This document shows positions 8,390 through 17,543 of a DNA stretch of 64,000 nucleotides, piece by piece. Where the stretch lies: contig NZ_LNTU01000003.1 in NCBI RefSeq assembly GCF_001558695.1, positions 1 through 64,000 on the forward strand, given 5' to 3'. Positions within the stretch are counted from its first letter, which is position 1. Every line of letters starts with the position of its first letter. A program made the position numbers and the translations under genes. A model generated the notes under the pieces. The model did no database searches. It was not told the DNA's origin and saw only the letters and a list, made by a program, of their open reading frames with translations. Source of the stretch: Paramesorhizobium deserti (lineage in GTDB: Bacteria; Pseudomonadota; Alphaproteobacteria; Rhizobiales; Rhizobiaceae).

Positions 8390-8968
8390 TCAATAGTCGC
8401 CTTCATCCTCTTCTGCCTCCTGGCGCCGCACCGGGCGTTCGGAGGGATCGCGGCCGATCTCGCCCTTGAGCGAGGCCAGATCGATGAAATGATCGGCCTG
8501 GCGGCGCAGATCGTCGGAAATCATCGGCGGCTGCGTGGTGAGCGTGGAGACGATGCTGACCTTGCGGCCCTTGCGCTGCAGCGCTTCGACCAGCGAGCGG
8601 AAATCGCCATCGCCGGAGAAGATGACGAAATGGTCGATCGTGTCGGTCAGTTGCATGGCATCGACGGTCAGTTCGATATCCATATTGCCTTTGACCTTGC
8701 GGCGGCCGGCCGAGTCGGTGAATTCCTTGGCCGCCTTGGTGACCACCCTGTAGCCATTGTAGTCGAGCCAGTCGATCAGCGGGCGTATCGAGGAATATTC
8801 CTGATCTTCCACCAGCGCCGTATAATAATAGGCGCGCAACAGGTAGCCGCGCTTCTGGAAGGCCTTGAGCAGCTTGCGGTAGTCGATGTCGAATCCGAGC
8901 GTCTTGGACGCGGCGTAGAGATTGGCACCGTCAATGAAAAGCGCGATCTTCTCGCGGGAATCGAACAT
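8390..8968 (-). CDS. NYN-domain (LabA/DUF88) putative ribonuclease
   Basis: 192 residues. The PIN-like NYN fold is marked by FIDGANLYAASK near the N-terminus (first acidic residue about 14), a central KGNMDIELTVDAM, and FVIFSGDGDFRSLVEAL with two further acidic metal ligands. These match the LabA-like family, whose members are predicted metal-dependent RNases; the target is unknown. The C-terminal tail is acidic and Arg-rich. It starts 30 bp upstream of the glycosylase on the same strand, so they may be co-transcribed. This neighbourhood (NYN, rpoZ, rsh) is conserved in related bacteria. Confidence 0.85.
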   Translation of the reverse strand: MFDSREKIALFIDGANLYAASKTLGFDIDYRKLLKAFQKRGYLLRAYYYTALVEDQEYSSIRPLIDWLDYNGYRVVTKAAKEFTDSAGRRKVKGNMDIELTVDAMQLTDTIDHFVIFSGDGDFRSLVEALQRKGRKVSIVSTLTTQPPMISDDLRRQADHFIDLASLKGEIGRDPSERPVRRQEAEEDEGDY

Positions 8969-9317
8969 GCTTCAAATATCCATTCTTCCGGCGCCGCGTT
9001 TGATGTGCGGTTCCGACTGAAATATAGGCGGGTGAGGGCGGATGGAAACCATACCGTCTTATTTTTGTTGTACGATGCACTTAAATAAAATCAAGCAATC
9101 TTGGGTTGTTTAAGGGTCGACAATAAGTATTATCGCGTGTGCTTCCTGTATAACTTTGATTTGGCTAATATGTTTATGCCACCTTCATGCGGAGGCTTGG
9201 GATGTGCCGGAAATGAATATGCCGTCACGCTCATGCCGCTTTTGCTTGTTTTTTGCAGGCGAAATCGCTATGTGCAGGGAAATCCCGTTAATCGACTTGA
9301 AATGAAAGGGGCACGCC
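8969..9317. other. Divergent intergenic region before rpoZ, no gene seen
   Basis: About 350 bases between the NYN gene (leftward) and rpoZ (rightward). It is more AT-rich than the neighbours, as expected for promoters of both genes. An open frame from 9101 runs across it but has no ribosome site, an unusual Cys-rich composition and overlaps rpoZ out of frame, so it is not annotated. Confidence 0.6.
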
Positions 9318-9722
9318 ATGGCCCGCGTCACCGTAGAGGATTGCGTCGACAAGGTTGAAAACCGGTTCGAGCTGGTATTGCTTGCCAGCCACCGCGCCCG
9401 CCAGATTTCGCAGGGCGCCGGCATCACCGTCGATCGCGACAATGACAAGAACCCCGTTGTGGCTCTCCGCGAAATCGCGGACGAGACGCTGTCGCCAGGT
9501 GATCTGAAGGAAGATCTGATCCATTCGCTGCAGAAGCATGTGGAAGTGGACGAGCCGGAGGCTGTCGCCCAGCCGCAGCTGACGGGCAGCGCCGAGGAAG
9601 TCGCCGTCGAGATTGCCAATGTGGAGGAAGACGATGTCGTTTCCTTCGACCGCATGTCGGAGGAAGAGCTTCTGGCCGGTATCGAAGGCCTCGTCGCGCC
9701 GGAAAAGAGCGACGATTACTGA
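9318..9722 (+). CDS. rpoZ: RNA polymerase omega subunit
   Basis: 134 residues, typical of the alphaproteobacterial form. The N-terminal [13 protein letters not shown], then [17 protein letters not shown] and [16 protein letters not shown], are the diagnostic omega motifs that clamp the beta' C-terminus. The acidic C-terminal extension is normal for rhizobia. A hairpin terminator follows. Its place before rsh is typical and omega is linked to ppGpp binding in other bacteria. Confidence 0.97.
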   Translation: MARVTVEDCVDKVENRFELVLLASHRARQISQGAGITVDRDNDKNPVVALREIADETLSPGDLKEDLIHSLQKHVEVDEPEAVAQPQLTGSAEEVAVEIANVEEDDVVSFDRMSEEELLAGIEGLVAPEKSDDY

Positions 9723-9787
9723 TAACGGTAAGATCGCCTTAGCGATTGTTCGTTAGGGCGTATTTACTGTTTCAATGCCATTTTCGA

Positions 9788-9823
9788 CATGCGCCGTGGC
9801 TCATTGCTGCGGCGCATGTTTTG
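9788..9823 (+). terminator. Intrinsic terminator after rpoZ
   Basis: Stem CATGCGCCG (9788-9796) with CGGCGCATG (9810-9818) followed by TTTTGTGT. Separates rpoZ from rsh. Confidence 0.75.
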
Positions 9824-9860
9824 TGTGATTGGAGCGGTTCAGTCGAAATGGAAATGCTGG

Positions 9861-9999
9861 TTCTAGGCGCCCCCCTCTGGCCTGCCGGCCATCTCCCCCG
9901 CCTCTTCCCGTCATCCTTGGGTCGAGCCCGAGGATGACGGTGAGAGTAGGGAAGATGGCCGGCGGGGCAGAGAGGCGCGCTGTCCCGGCAGCGTTTCCA
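9861..9999. repeat. Family B mosaic palindrome between rpoZ and rsh
   Basis: Outer arm CCCCCCTCTGGCCTGCCGGC, an inner hairpin GTCATCC...GGATGAC, and a returning arm GGCCGGCGGGGCAGAG, flanked by GCGCTGTCCCGGCAGCG. It lacks the long spacer found in the composite copies. Confidence 0.85.
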
Positions 10000-10031
10000 A
10001 TTGAAAATGAATGTTCAGGGAGAGCCGGTCG

Positions 10032-12278
10032 ATGATGCGCCAGTACGAGCTTGTGGAACGCGTCCAGCGTTACAAGCCAGACGTCAACGAGGCGCTTCTC
10101 AACAAGGCCTATGTCTATGCCATGCAGAAGCATGGCAGCCAGAAACGGGCTTCCGGCGACCCGTATTTCTCCCATCCGCTCGAAGTCGCCGCCATCCTCA
10201 CCGACATGCATCTCGACGAGGCGACGATCGCCATCGCGCTCCTGCATGACACGATCGAGGACACGACCGCGACCCGGCAGGAGATCGACCAGCTCTTCGG
10301 CCCGGATATCGGCAAGCTGGTCGAGGGGCTGACCAAGCTCAAGAAGCTCGATCTCGTTTCCAAGAAGGCGGTGCAGGCGGAAAACCTGCGCAAGCTGCTG
10401 CTCGCTATCTCCGAGGATGTGCGGGTGCTCCTGGTCAAGCTCGCCGACCGGCTCCACAACATGCGCACGCTCGGCGTCATGCGCGAGGACAAGCGACTGC
10501 GCATCGCCGAGGAGACGATGGATATCTATGCGCCGCTCGCCGGCCGCATGGGCATGCAGGACATGCGCGAGGAGCTGGAGGAACTGGCCTTCCGCTATAT
10601 CAACCCGGAGGCGTGGAAGGCGGTCACCGACCGTCTCGCCGAACTTCTGGAGAAGAACCGCGGCGTCCTGCAGAAGATCGAGCGCGATCTCTCCGACCTC
10701 TTCGAGAAGAATGGCATCAAGGCGAGCGTCAAGAGCCGGCAGAAGAAACCGTGGTCGGTCTTCCGCAAGATGGAGACCAAGGCGCTCTCCTTCGAGCAAT
10801 TATCGGATATTTTTGGCTTCCGCGTCATCGTCGAAACTGTGGATGATTGCTACCAGGCGCTGGGCATCATCCACACCACCTGGTCGATGGTGCCGGGGCG
10901 CTTCAAGGACTATATCTCGACGCCGAAGCAGAACGACTATCGCTCCATTCACACCACCATCATCGGCCCGTCGCGCCAGCGCGTCGAGCTGCAGATCCGC
11001 ACGCGGGAGATGGATGAGATCGCCGAATATGGCGTCGCCGCCCATTCCATCTACAAGGATCGCGGCAGCGCGGAAAATCCGCATGTCATTTCCACCGAGA
11101 CGAACGCCTATGCCTGGCTGCGCCAGACGATCGAGGCCTTGGCCGAGGGCGACAATCCGGAAGAGTTTCTCGAACACACCAAGCTCGAGCTCTTCCAGGA
11201 TCAGGTCTTCTGCTTTACTCCGAAGGGCCGCCTGATCGCCCTGCCGCGCGGCGCCACACCCATTGATTTCGCCTATGCGGTGCACACCGATGTCGGCGAC
11301 AGCTGCGTCGGCGCCAAGGTCAATGGCCGCATCATGCCGCTCATGACAGAACTGCAGAATGGCGACGAGGTGGAGATCATCCGTTCCAAGGCGCAGGTGC
11401 CGCCCGCCGCCTGGGAGTCCGTCGTCGTCACCGGAAAGGCCCGCGCCGCCATCCGCCGCGCCACCCGCTCCGCTGTGCGCAAGCAGTATTCCGGCCTCGG
11501 CATGCGCATTCTCGAACGCGCCTTCGAGCGCGCCGGCAAGACCTTCTCCAAGGAGAGCCTGAAGCAGGGGCTGCCGCGTCTGGCCCGCAAGGATGTCGAG
11601 GATGTGCTGGCCGCCGTCGGGCGGGGCGAACTGCCGTCGACCGACGTGGTCAAGGCCGTCCATCCCGATTATCAGGATACGCGCGTCACGCTGCAGAGCC
11701 CGGCCAATCGCGGCGAGAAGGGCTGGTTCAACATCCAGAACGCAGCCGGCATGATCTTCAAGGTGCCGGAAGGCGGCGAGGCGGGGGAAAAGGCCGCCGA
11801 GGCCGCCAAACCCGAAACCAGCAAGAAGCGGGCGCTGCCGATCCGCGGCACCAATGCCGATCTGCCGGTGCGTTTCTCGCCGGAAGGGGCCGTGCCGGGC
11901 GACCGCATCGTCGGCATCCTGCAGCCCGGTGCGGGGATCACCATCTATCCCATCCAGTCGCCGGCGCTCACCGCCTATGACGACCAGCCGGAACGCTGGA
12001 TCGACGTGCGCTGGGATATCGATGAGCAGATGAAGGAGCGTTTTCCCGCCCGTATCAGCATCTCCGCGATCAATTCGCCCGGCTCGCTTGCCGAGATCGC
12101 GCAGGTCGCGGCCAATAACGACGCCAATATTCACAATTTGTCGATGGTGCGCACGGCCCCGGATTTCACCGAGATGATCATGGATATCGAGGTGTGGGAC
12201 TTAAAGCACCTCAACCGCATCATCTCGCAATTGAAGGAAAGCGCCTGCGTCAGCGACGTGCGGCGCGTGAATGGATAG
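10032..12278 (+). CDS. rsh: Bifunctional (p)ppGpp synthetase/hydrolase Rsh
   Basis: Makes and degrades the stringent-response alarmone (p)ppGpp; the only RelA/SpoT protein in most rhizobia. 748 residues from the MMRQYELVERVQRY start, which has GGGAG 9 bp upstream; an ATG 21 bp earlier has no such site. Domains in order: HD hydrolase (His72-Asp73, HDTIEDT), synthetase with RFKDYISTPKQNDYRSIHTTI (the RxKD form of bifunctional enzymes), TGS (FTPKGRLIALPRGATPIDFAYAVH), and a C-terminal ACT domain (about 670-748, ISAINSPGSLAEIAQ). All catalytic motifs look intact. Confidence 0.98.
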   Translation: MMRQYELVERVQRYKPDVNEALLNKAYVYAMQKHGSQKRASGDPYFSHPLEVAAILTDMHLDEATIAIALLHDTIEDTTATRQEIDQLFGPDIGKLVEGLTKLKKLDLVSKKAVQAENLRKLLLAISEDVRVLLVKLADRLHNMRTLGVMREDKRLRIAEETMDIYAPLAGRMGMQDMREELEELAFRYINPEAWKAVTDRLAELLEKNRGVLQKIERDLSDLFEKNGIKASVKSRQKKPWSVFRKMETKALSFEQLSDIFGFRVIVETVDDCYQALGIIHTTWSMVPGRFKDYISTPKQNDYRSIHTTIIGPSRQRVELQIRTREMDEIAEYGVAAHSIYKDRGSAENPHVISTETNAYAWLRQTIEALAEGDNPEEFLEHTKLELFQDQVFCFTPKGRLIALPRGATPIDFAYAVHTDVGDSCVGAKVNGRIMPLMTELQNGDEVEIIRSKAQVPPAAWESVVVTGKARAAIRRATRSAVRKQYSGLGMRILERAFERAGKTFSKESLKQGLPRLARKDVEDVLAAVGRGELPSTDVVKAVHPDYQDTRVTLQSPANRGEKGWFNIQNAAGMIFKVPEGGEAGEKAAEAAKPETSKKRALPIRGTNADLPVRFSPEGAVPGDRIVGILQPGAGITIYPIQSPALTAYDDQPERWIDVRWDIDEQMKERFPARISISAINSPGSLAEIAQVAANNDANIHNLSMVRTAPDFTEMIMDIEVWDLKHLNRIISQLKESACVSDVRRVNG

Positions 12279-12296
12279 GGCGGCTCCGTGGAAGCG

Positions 12297-12578
12297 CAGG
12301 ACACCCCCCTCTGCCCTGCCGGGCATCTCCCCCACCTTTTCTCGTCATCCTCGGGCTTGACCCGAGGATCCACGGTAAGGGGGCAGGAACGCTGCTGTCA
12401 CTCGCTGCGGGATCGCAAAAACTTTGCCCGGAATATCGAGCAGCTGGTGCTTACTGGAACGCGCCGATGCGGTGGATGTTAATACCCCCTCAGCCATGGA
12501 TCCTCGGGTCAAGCCCGAGGATGACGGCGAGAGTAGGGAGAGATACCCGTAAAGGGGGTACTGTCCCGCCAACGTCTC
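12297..12578. repeat. Family B composite element (long form), copy 1
   Basis: Outer arm CCCCCCTCTGCCCTGCC, hairpin GTCATCCTCGGGCTTGACCC, a spacer of about 130 bases containing ACTGGAACGCG, then the inverse hairpin (GGGTCAAGCCCGAGGATGAC) and a returning arm. The spacer aligns with those at 23.1, 25.9 and 39.2 kb. Confidence 0.85.
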
Positions 12579-12603
12579 CAATCAAAAACCACAGGAACCA
12601 CCC

Positions 12604-13182
12604 ATGAACACCGAGGACGTGCTTGCCGTCTTCCGCGAGGCGGGAGCCATTCTGGAAGGCCATTTCATCCTGACATCGGGCCTGCGCAGCCCGGTCTTTC
12701 TCCAGAAGGCGCGCGTCTTCATGCATGCCGACAAGACGGAGAAGCTCTGCAAGGCGCTGGCTGAAAAGATCAGGGCGGCGGGGCTAGGGCAGATCGATTA
12801 TGTCGTGGGACCGGCGATCGGCGGGTTGATCCCCGCCTATGAGACCTCGCGGCATCTCGGCGCGCCGGCGATCTGGGTCGAGCGTGAGAATGGCGTCTTC
12901 CGGCTGCGCCGCTTCGCCATTCCCGAAGGCGCCCGGGTGGTGATCGTCGAGGACATCGTCACCACGGGCCTCTCGATCCGCGAAACCATCGATTGCCTGA
13001 AGGATTTGAAGGCGGAAGTGCTCGCCGCCGCCTGCATCGTCGACCGCTCCGCCGGCAAGGCCGATGTCGGCACACGGCTGATCGCGCTCGCCGAATATGA
13101 GGTGCCGGCCTATTCCCCGGATAACCTGCCGCCCGAGCTGGCGGCCATACCCGCAGTCAAGCCGGGAAGCAGGAATATCTGA
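12604..13182 (+). CDS. pyrE: Orotate phosphoribosyltransferase
   Basis: Transfers phosphoribose from PRPP to orotate, giving OMP in de novo pyrimidine synthesis. 192 residues. [16 protein letters not shown] at the N-terminus, the flexible-loop region, and the PRPP-binding [14 protein letters not shown] (about 115-128) are clear. The length and C-terminal form match the rhizobial subfamily. An AGGA ribosome site precedes the ATG. It is separated from rsh by a family B element, so it is probably transcribed separately. Confidence 0.96.
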   Translation: MNTEDVLAVFREAGAILEGHFILTSGLRSPVFLQKARVFMHADKTEKLCKALAEKIRAAGLGQIDYVVGPAIGGLIPAYETSRHLGAPAIWVERENGVFRLRRFAIPEGARVVIVEDIVTTGLSIRETIDCLKDLKAEVLAAACIVDRSAGKADVGTRLIALAEYEVPAYSPDNLPPELAAIPAVKPGSRNI

Positions 13183-13185
13183 AGG

Positions 13186-13302
13186 CAGTAGGGGAATAGG
13201 GGAATAGGGTGGACCTCCTCGAGGAATCAGGCTCGGTTTCCCTTACTCCCTTACTCCCTTACTCCCTTACTCCCTTACTCCCTTACTCCCTTACTCCCTT
13301 AC
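13186..13302. repeat. Family C element with 7-copy TTACTCCC array
   Basis: Left part repeats GTAGGGGAATAGGGGAATAG, centre CCTCGAGGAATCAGGC, then seven perfect TTACTCCC units at 13243-13298. The next TTA is the complement of the stop codon of the fsr-like gene. Same architecture as 7603-7718. Confidence 0.95.
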
Positions 13303-14507
13303 AACTTGCGCATATTGGGCAGGAACACCGTCAACAGCCCGAGCAGCGGCAGATACGAGCAGATCGTATAGACGAACGATATGCCCTTGGCGTCGGCGAC
13401 GACGCCCAGCACCGCCGCCGCGATGCCCGCCATGCCGAAGGCGAAGCCGAAGAACAGCCCGGCGATCATGCCCACCCGGCCCGGCACCAGCTCCTGTGCG
13501 AAGACGACGATCGCCGGAAAGGCCGAGGCGAGGATCAGGCCGATGATGACGGTCAGCACCGCCGTCACGGGAAGGCTGGCATAGGGGAGCGCCAGCGTGA
13601 AGGGCAGCACGCCCAGGATCGAGAACCAGATGACGGCGCGCGAGCCGATCTTGTCGCCGATCGGGCCGCCCAGCACCGTGCCGAGCGCGACGGAGCCGAG
13701 GAACAGGAACAGCAGAAGCTGCGAGGTCTGCACCGAAACGCCGAACTTGTTGATCGTGTAGAAAGTGTAGTAGCTCGTCATGCTCGCCATGTAGATGTTC
13801 TTGGTGAAGACCAGCAGCGCCAGGACGACGAGCGAGATCACCACCTTCGCCCGCGGCAATGGCAATGTGCGGTCGGGCGTCGGGCGATTGGCGTTGGCCT
13901 TGCGGTAGCGGGAATACCAGTCGCCCACCTTCCACAGCACGATCATGCCGAGAAGTGCCGCGACCGAGAACCAGGCAACGCTTCCCTGGCCACGCGGCAG
14001 CACGATGAAGGCCGCGAGCAGCGGGCCGATCGCCGTGCCGAAATTGCCGCCGACCTGGAACAGCGATTGCGCCAGGCCATGCCGTCCGCCCGAGGCAAGA
14101 CGCGCCACGCGCGAGGATTCCGGATGGAAGACCGATGAGCCGAGGCCGACGCAGGCCGCACCTGCCAGAAGCAGCGGATAGTGCCGTGCGAAGGCGAGCA
14201 GGATCAGCCCGACGAGCGTGCAGCCCATGCCGACCGGTAGCGAATAGGGCAGCGGCCGCTTGTCCGTATACATGCCGATGATTGGCTGGAGGATCGACGC
14301 CGTTACCTGAAAGGTGAAGGTGAGAAGCCCGATCTGCCAGAAATCGAGATGGTAATCCTCTTTCAGCATGGGATAGATCGCTGAGAGCAGCGATTGCATC
14401 ATGTCGTTGAGCAGATGACAGAAGCTCACCGCGAGGATGACGGTGAACGCTGTCGTATCGGCGGCGGAAGAGGCGGGCCGATTGGCCGCTGCGGTCGTGT
14501 CGGTCAC
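13299..14507 (-). CDS. fsr: MFS exporter of the fosmidomycin-resistance (Fsr) family
   Basis: Twelve-helix inner-membrane drug/proton antiporter. About 402 residues from a GTG at 14507 that has GGAG 6 bp upstream; ATGs further upstream (14558, 14549) would add a non-conserved, Cys/Pro-rich tail. Family signatures are HLLNDMMQSLLSAIYPMLK, FQVTASILQPIIGMYTDKRP and GLGSSVFHPESSRVARLAS, which place it in the Fsr group rather than general MFS. The substrate in this organism is unknown. The stop codon sits at the end of a family C octamer array. Divergent from an AraC-type regulator about 130 bp away. Confidence 0.9.
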   Translation of the reverse strand: MTDTTAAANRPASSAADTTAFTVILAVSFCHLLNDMMQSLLSAIYPMLKEDYHLDFWQIGLLTFTFQVTASILQPIIGMYTDKRPLPYSLPVGMGCTLVGLILLAFARHYPLLLAGAACVGLGSSVFHPESSRVARLASGGRHGLAQSLFQVGGNFGTAIGPLLAAFIVLPRGQGSVAWFSVAALLGMIVLWKVGDWYSRYRKANANRPTPDRTLPLPRAKVVISLVVLALLVFTKNIYMASMTSYYTFYTINKFGVSVQTSQLLLFLFLGSVALGTVLGGPIGDKIGSRAVIWFSILGVLPFTLALPYASLPVTAVLTVIIGLILASAFPAIVVFAQELVPGRVGMIAGLFFGFAFGMAGIAAAVLGVVADAKGISFVYTICSYLPLLGLLTVFLPNMRKL

Positions 14508-14638
14508 GATGGGCTCCGGGAATTTGCTGCAGCATGGCGGATGCGCCATGAACATCATTTGCGAGCGTCGGTTTTATAGAAGTTGCGAAAAACCCGCTTT
14601 CGTGGTTTGGTCCTTTTCTTTCGCGAGTGGGCCAACTC

Positions 14639-15493
14639 ATGCCGTCGATAACACCACCTCCTTTCATGCCCGCATCCGTCAGCGGCGAAGAATTAGAACG
14701 CCTGCACGAGCAGCGTGTCCTCTGGCTGGAAAGGATCGAAGGTCCGGTGGTGGCGCTGCCGACCGAATATCCCGATGGCTACCTCGTTCCGCGTCACAGC
14801 CACAGCCGCTCGCAGCTTCTCTACGCTTCGACCGGCGTTGTGCTGGTGACGACCGATGCCGGGCGCTGGATGGTGCCGCCCGAACATGCAATCTGGCTTC
14901 CTGCGGGCGTCCACCATGCGGTTGAGATCCTCGGCGCTGTCAGCATGCGTTCGATATATATAGCGCCAGACGCCAGGGATGGCCTGCCGACGCATCTCCA
15001 TGTTGTGACGCTCACCGACCTGATGCGCTGCCTCATTCTCGAGGCCGTCACGCTCGACGACAATCCGCCGCCGGGCAGCCGCGGTTCATTGGTGATCGGC
15101 TTGCTGCTGGACGAACTGGGCAACCTGCCCGAACAGCCGCTTGGCCTGCCTTTCCCGGCCGATCCGCGCCTTGCCGCGCTCTGCCGTCGCTTTATCGAGG
15201 AGCCGTCGCCGCATGCCACCATCGATGAATGGGCGGCAGCTCTTGCCATGAGCCGCCGCTCCTTCACGCGCAGCTTTCAGCGCGAGACGGGCCTGAGTTT
15301 CTCGCTCTGGCGACAGCAGGCCTGCCTGTTCGCGGCCCTGCCGCGCCTTGCCGATGGCGAGCCGGTGACGAGCGTGGCACTTGATCTCGGCTATGACAGC
15401 GTGCCGGCCTTCACCACCATGTTCAAGCGCATGCTGGGTGTCTCGCCGCGTTTTTATCGCAGCGGCGTTCTCGTTAAGGGAGTAGGGGAATAG
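14639..15493 (+). CDS. AraC/XylS-family transcriptional regulator
   Basis: About 284 residues; GTG at 14627 is an alternative start, neither having a clear ribosome site. An N-terminal cupin-like sensor (RHSHSRSQLLYASTGVVLVTT) is followed by the two-helix-turn-helix AraC domain (about 175-275: LAMSRRSFTRSFQRETG, then VALDLGYDSVPAFTTMFKR). Divergent from the Fsr exporter, which it probably controls. The last residues (VKGVGE) and stop are encoded by a family C repeat (TTAAGGGAGTAGGGGAATAG), so the C-terminus beyond FYRSG is probably not ancestral. Confidence 0.9.
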   Translation: MPSITPPPFMPASVSGEELERLHEQRVLWLERIEGPVVALPTEYPDGYLVPRHSHSRSQLLYASTGVVLVTTDAGRWMVPPEHAIWLPAGVHHAVEILGAVSMRSIYIAPDARDGLPTHLHVVTLTDLMRCLILEAVTLDDNPPPGSRGSLVIGLLLDELGNLPEQPLGLPFPADPRLAALCRRFIEEPSPHATIDEWAAALAMSRRSFTRSFQRETGLSFSLWRQQACLFAALPRLADGEPVTSVALDLGYDSVPAFTTMFKRMLGVSPRFYRSGVLVKGVGE

Positions 15494-15496
15494 GTG
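15476..15496. repeat. Short family C repeat supplying the AraC gene stop
   Basis: TTAAGGGAGTAGGGGAATAG at the 3' end of the AraC gene, the same G-rich units as at 7026 and 13186. Confidence 0.65.
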
Positions 15497-15607
15497 AATT
15501 TTTCCCGGAATTGCCTTCTTTTCCCGGCCAAAGTTCTTAAATAAGGGAAGATATTCCCTCTTACTATGCTATTGCCCTGTGCCCCTGTTGCCGGGTAAGA
15601 ACCCGTC

Positions 15608-16180
15608 ATGCTATTTCGCCGCCGCCAACCAGCCAGCCTAAGCCAAAGACTGCGCACCTATCTCTGGCCGCGCCGGTCCTTCTCGCGCTCGCTGCGCTAT
15701 ATGGGCAAGCGCATCATGCGCATCACCGCCTCGCCGCATGCCATCGCGGCGGGCCTTGCGGTGGGCGTTTTCTCGGCTTTCACGCCGTTCTTCGGCTTCC
15801 ACATCATCATCGCCGTCATTCTTGCCTATATCTTCGCGGGCAATCTCGCCGCCGCCGCCCTCGGCACCACCGTCGCCAATCCGCTGACAGTTCCCGTCAT
15901 CTGGGGTGGAACGTTCGAGTTCGGGCGCTTCATGCTGACCGGTGATCTCTCGGGAAGCCATGCGCCGGCCCATCTCGGGCGGATGCTTGAACATTTCAGC
16001 TTCCACGATATCTGGGGTCCGGTGTTGAAACCGATGCTCTTCGGCTCGACGGTGCTCGGCATCGTCTTCGCTCTGGTCGTCTATGTCATCGCCCGCTGGG
16101 CGATCGCCGCCTTCCACCGCAAGCGCCTGGAAAGGCTGGCCCAACGCGGTGTCCTGAAATCGGAGGCATCAGGCGCATGA
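15608..16180 (+). CDS. DUF2062 family membrane protein
   Basis: 190 residues with three or more hydrophobic segments. The motif [20 protein letters not shown] marks DUF2062, and an Arg-rich N-terminus precedes it. Biochemical function is unknown. It overlaps acpS by 4 bp and heads the run DUF2062-acpS-lepB-rnc-era, an order conserved in rhizobia and Brucella, where its function remains undetermined. Confidence 0.85.
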   Translation: MLFRRRQPASLSQRLRTYLWPRRSFSRSLRYMGKRIMRITASPHAIAAGLAVGVFSAFTPFFGFHIIIAVILAYIFAGNLAAAALGTTVANPLTVPVIWGGTFEFGRFMLTGDLSGSHAPAHLGRMLEHFSFHDIWGPVLKPMLFGSTVLGIVFALVVYVIARWAIAAFHRKRLERLAQRGVLKSEASGA

Positions 16181-16575
16181 TCATCGGCATCGGCAGCGAT
16201 TTGATCGATATCAGGCGGGTGGAAAAGACGCTCGCGCGCCATGGCGAGCGCTTCACCAATCGTGTGTTCACGCCGGTCGAGCAGGCGAAGTCGGACCGGC
16301 GGGCTGAGCGCGCCGCATCCTACGCCAAGCGCTTCGCGGCCAAGGAGGCTTGCGCCAAGGCGCTCGGCACCGGCATGTCGCGCGGCGTCTTCTGGCGCGA
16401 CATGGGCGTCGTCAACCTGCCTTCCGGCAAGCCGACCATGAAACTGACAAATGGCGCAGCAGAGCAGCTCGCACGGATCACGCCTCCCGGCCACACCGCC
16501 GCCATACATCTGACAATTACCGATGATTTCCCTCTCGCACAGGCATTTGTCATCATCGAAGCCCTGCCTGCCTGA
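16177..16575 (+). CDS. acpS: Holo-[acyl-carrier-protein] synthase
   Basis: Transfers 4'-phosphopantetheine from CoA to the acyl carrier protein. 132 residues, usual size for the trimeric AcpS type. [16 protein letters not shown] carries the Mg-binding Asp, and [17 protein letters not shown] carries the second acidic ligand. It overlaps the preceding gene (ATGA) and is therefore translationally coupled. Confidence 0.95.
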   Translation: MIIGIGSDLIDIRRVEKTLARHGERFTNRVFTPVEQAKSDRRAERAASYAKRFAAKEACAKALGTGMSRGVFWRDMGVVNLPSGKPTMKLTNGAAEQLARITPPGHTAAIHLTITDDFPLAQAFVIIEALPA

Positions 16576-16612
16576 GAGATCCTGAGCGGCAGAAAATTCC
16601 GCGGCGTGACCA

Positions 16613-16648
16613 GTTATCCCCGAGGTGATGGACCGTTATCCCCGGAGT
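16613..16648. promoter_or_regulatory. Direct repeat GTTATCCCC in the lepB leader
   Basis: GTTATCCCCGAG at 16613 and GTTATCCCCGGAG at 16635, 22 bases apart, in the 143-bp gap before lepB. Two same-face copies two helical turns apart suggest a protein-binding site, but no known regulator is recognised. Confidence 0.3.
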
Positions 16649-16718
16649 AACGGCCGGGCCGGATTGCCTCACGCAATCGTAACGGCTAATAGAACGCGTT
16701 ATTGCAATCGGAGAACTT

Positions 16719-17498
16719 ATGAGCGTGTCCGACAAGAGCGAAGTGAAAAAATCCGGCGGTCTGGGTGAAACTCTCAGCGTTGTCGTGCAGGCTCTGATCC
16801 TGGCATTGATCATCCGGACATTTCTGTTCCAGCCCTTCAGCATTCCGTCCGGTTCGATGCGCCCGACGCTGCTCGAAGGCGATTATCTATTCGTCTCGAA
16901 GTTTTCCTACGGTTACTCGCATTTCTCGCTGCCTTTTTCGCCTGATCTGTTCTCGGGTCGGATCTGGTCGAGCGAGCCGAAGCGCGGCGACATCGTCGTC
17001 TTCAAGCTGCCGAGCGACACGTCGGTCGACTATATCAAGCGCGTGGTCGGCCTGCCGGGCGACCGCATCCAGATGCGCCAGGGCGTCCTCTATATCAATG
17101 ACGTCCCGGTCAAGCGCGAGAAGATCGGCGAGATCAACAACCCCGATATTACCGAGCAGAACCGCCCGGTCGATGTCTATCGCGAGACGCTGCCCGATGG
17201 GGTCAGCTATGATACGCTCGATCTCTCGCCCAATTCGATCGGTGACGACACGCGCGTCTTCGAGGTTCCGGCCGGCCATTATTTCATGATGGGCGACAAT
17301 CGCGACAATTCGCTCGATAGCCGTTTCACGGTTGGTTACGTGCCCTTCGAAAACCTTGTCGGGCGCGCCAACATCATCTTCTTCTCCATCGCCGGCGGCG
17401 CAAGCCCGCTCGAATTGTGGCGCTGGCCGGCGGATATCCGCCTGAACCGTCTGCTCATGTCGGTCAATGCGGAACCGCCGCTTCTAAGCGGAAACTGA
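16719..17498 (+). CDS. lepB: Signal peptidase I
   Basis: Cleaves signal peptides of exported proteins at the outer face of the inner membrane. 259 residues. One N-terminal transmembrane segment (about 20-38) precedes the catalytic Ser46 in IPSGSMRPTLLEGD. The general-base Lys107 is in VDYIKRVVGLPGDRI, and GDNRDNSLDSRF is family box E. Starts after a CGGAGA ribosome site. Upstream of rnc and era as in related genomes. Confidence 0.97.
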   Translation: MSVSDKSEVKKSGGLGETLSVVVQALILALIIRTFLFQPFSIPSGSMRPTLLEGDYLFVSKFSYGYSHFSLPFSPDLFSGRIWSSEPKRGDIVVFKLPSDTSVDYIKRVVGLPGDRIQMRQGVLYINDVPVKREKIGEINNPDITEQNRPVDVYRETLPDGVSYDTLDLSPNSIGDDTRVFEVPAGHYFMMGDNRDNSLDSRFTVGYVPFENLVGRANIIFFSIAGGASPLELWRWPADIRLNRLLMSVNAEPPLLSGN

Positions 17499-17543
17499 TG
17501 GTGACGCCTGAATTCTGTGAATATTTGTTTCCTGGAGCTGCGC

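Noticed and set aside
9101-9358. 85-residue frame before rpoZ
   Set aside because: No ribosome site, odd composition, and it overlaps rpoZ out of frame.
10800-12134. 444-residue open frame on the minus strand over rsh
   Set aside because: Shadow of rsh; no recognisable domain.
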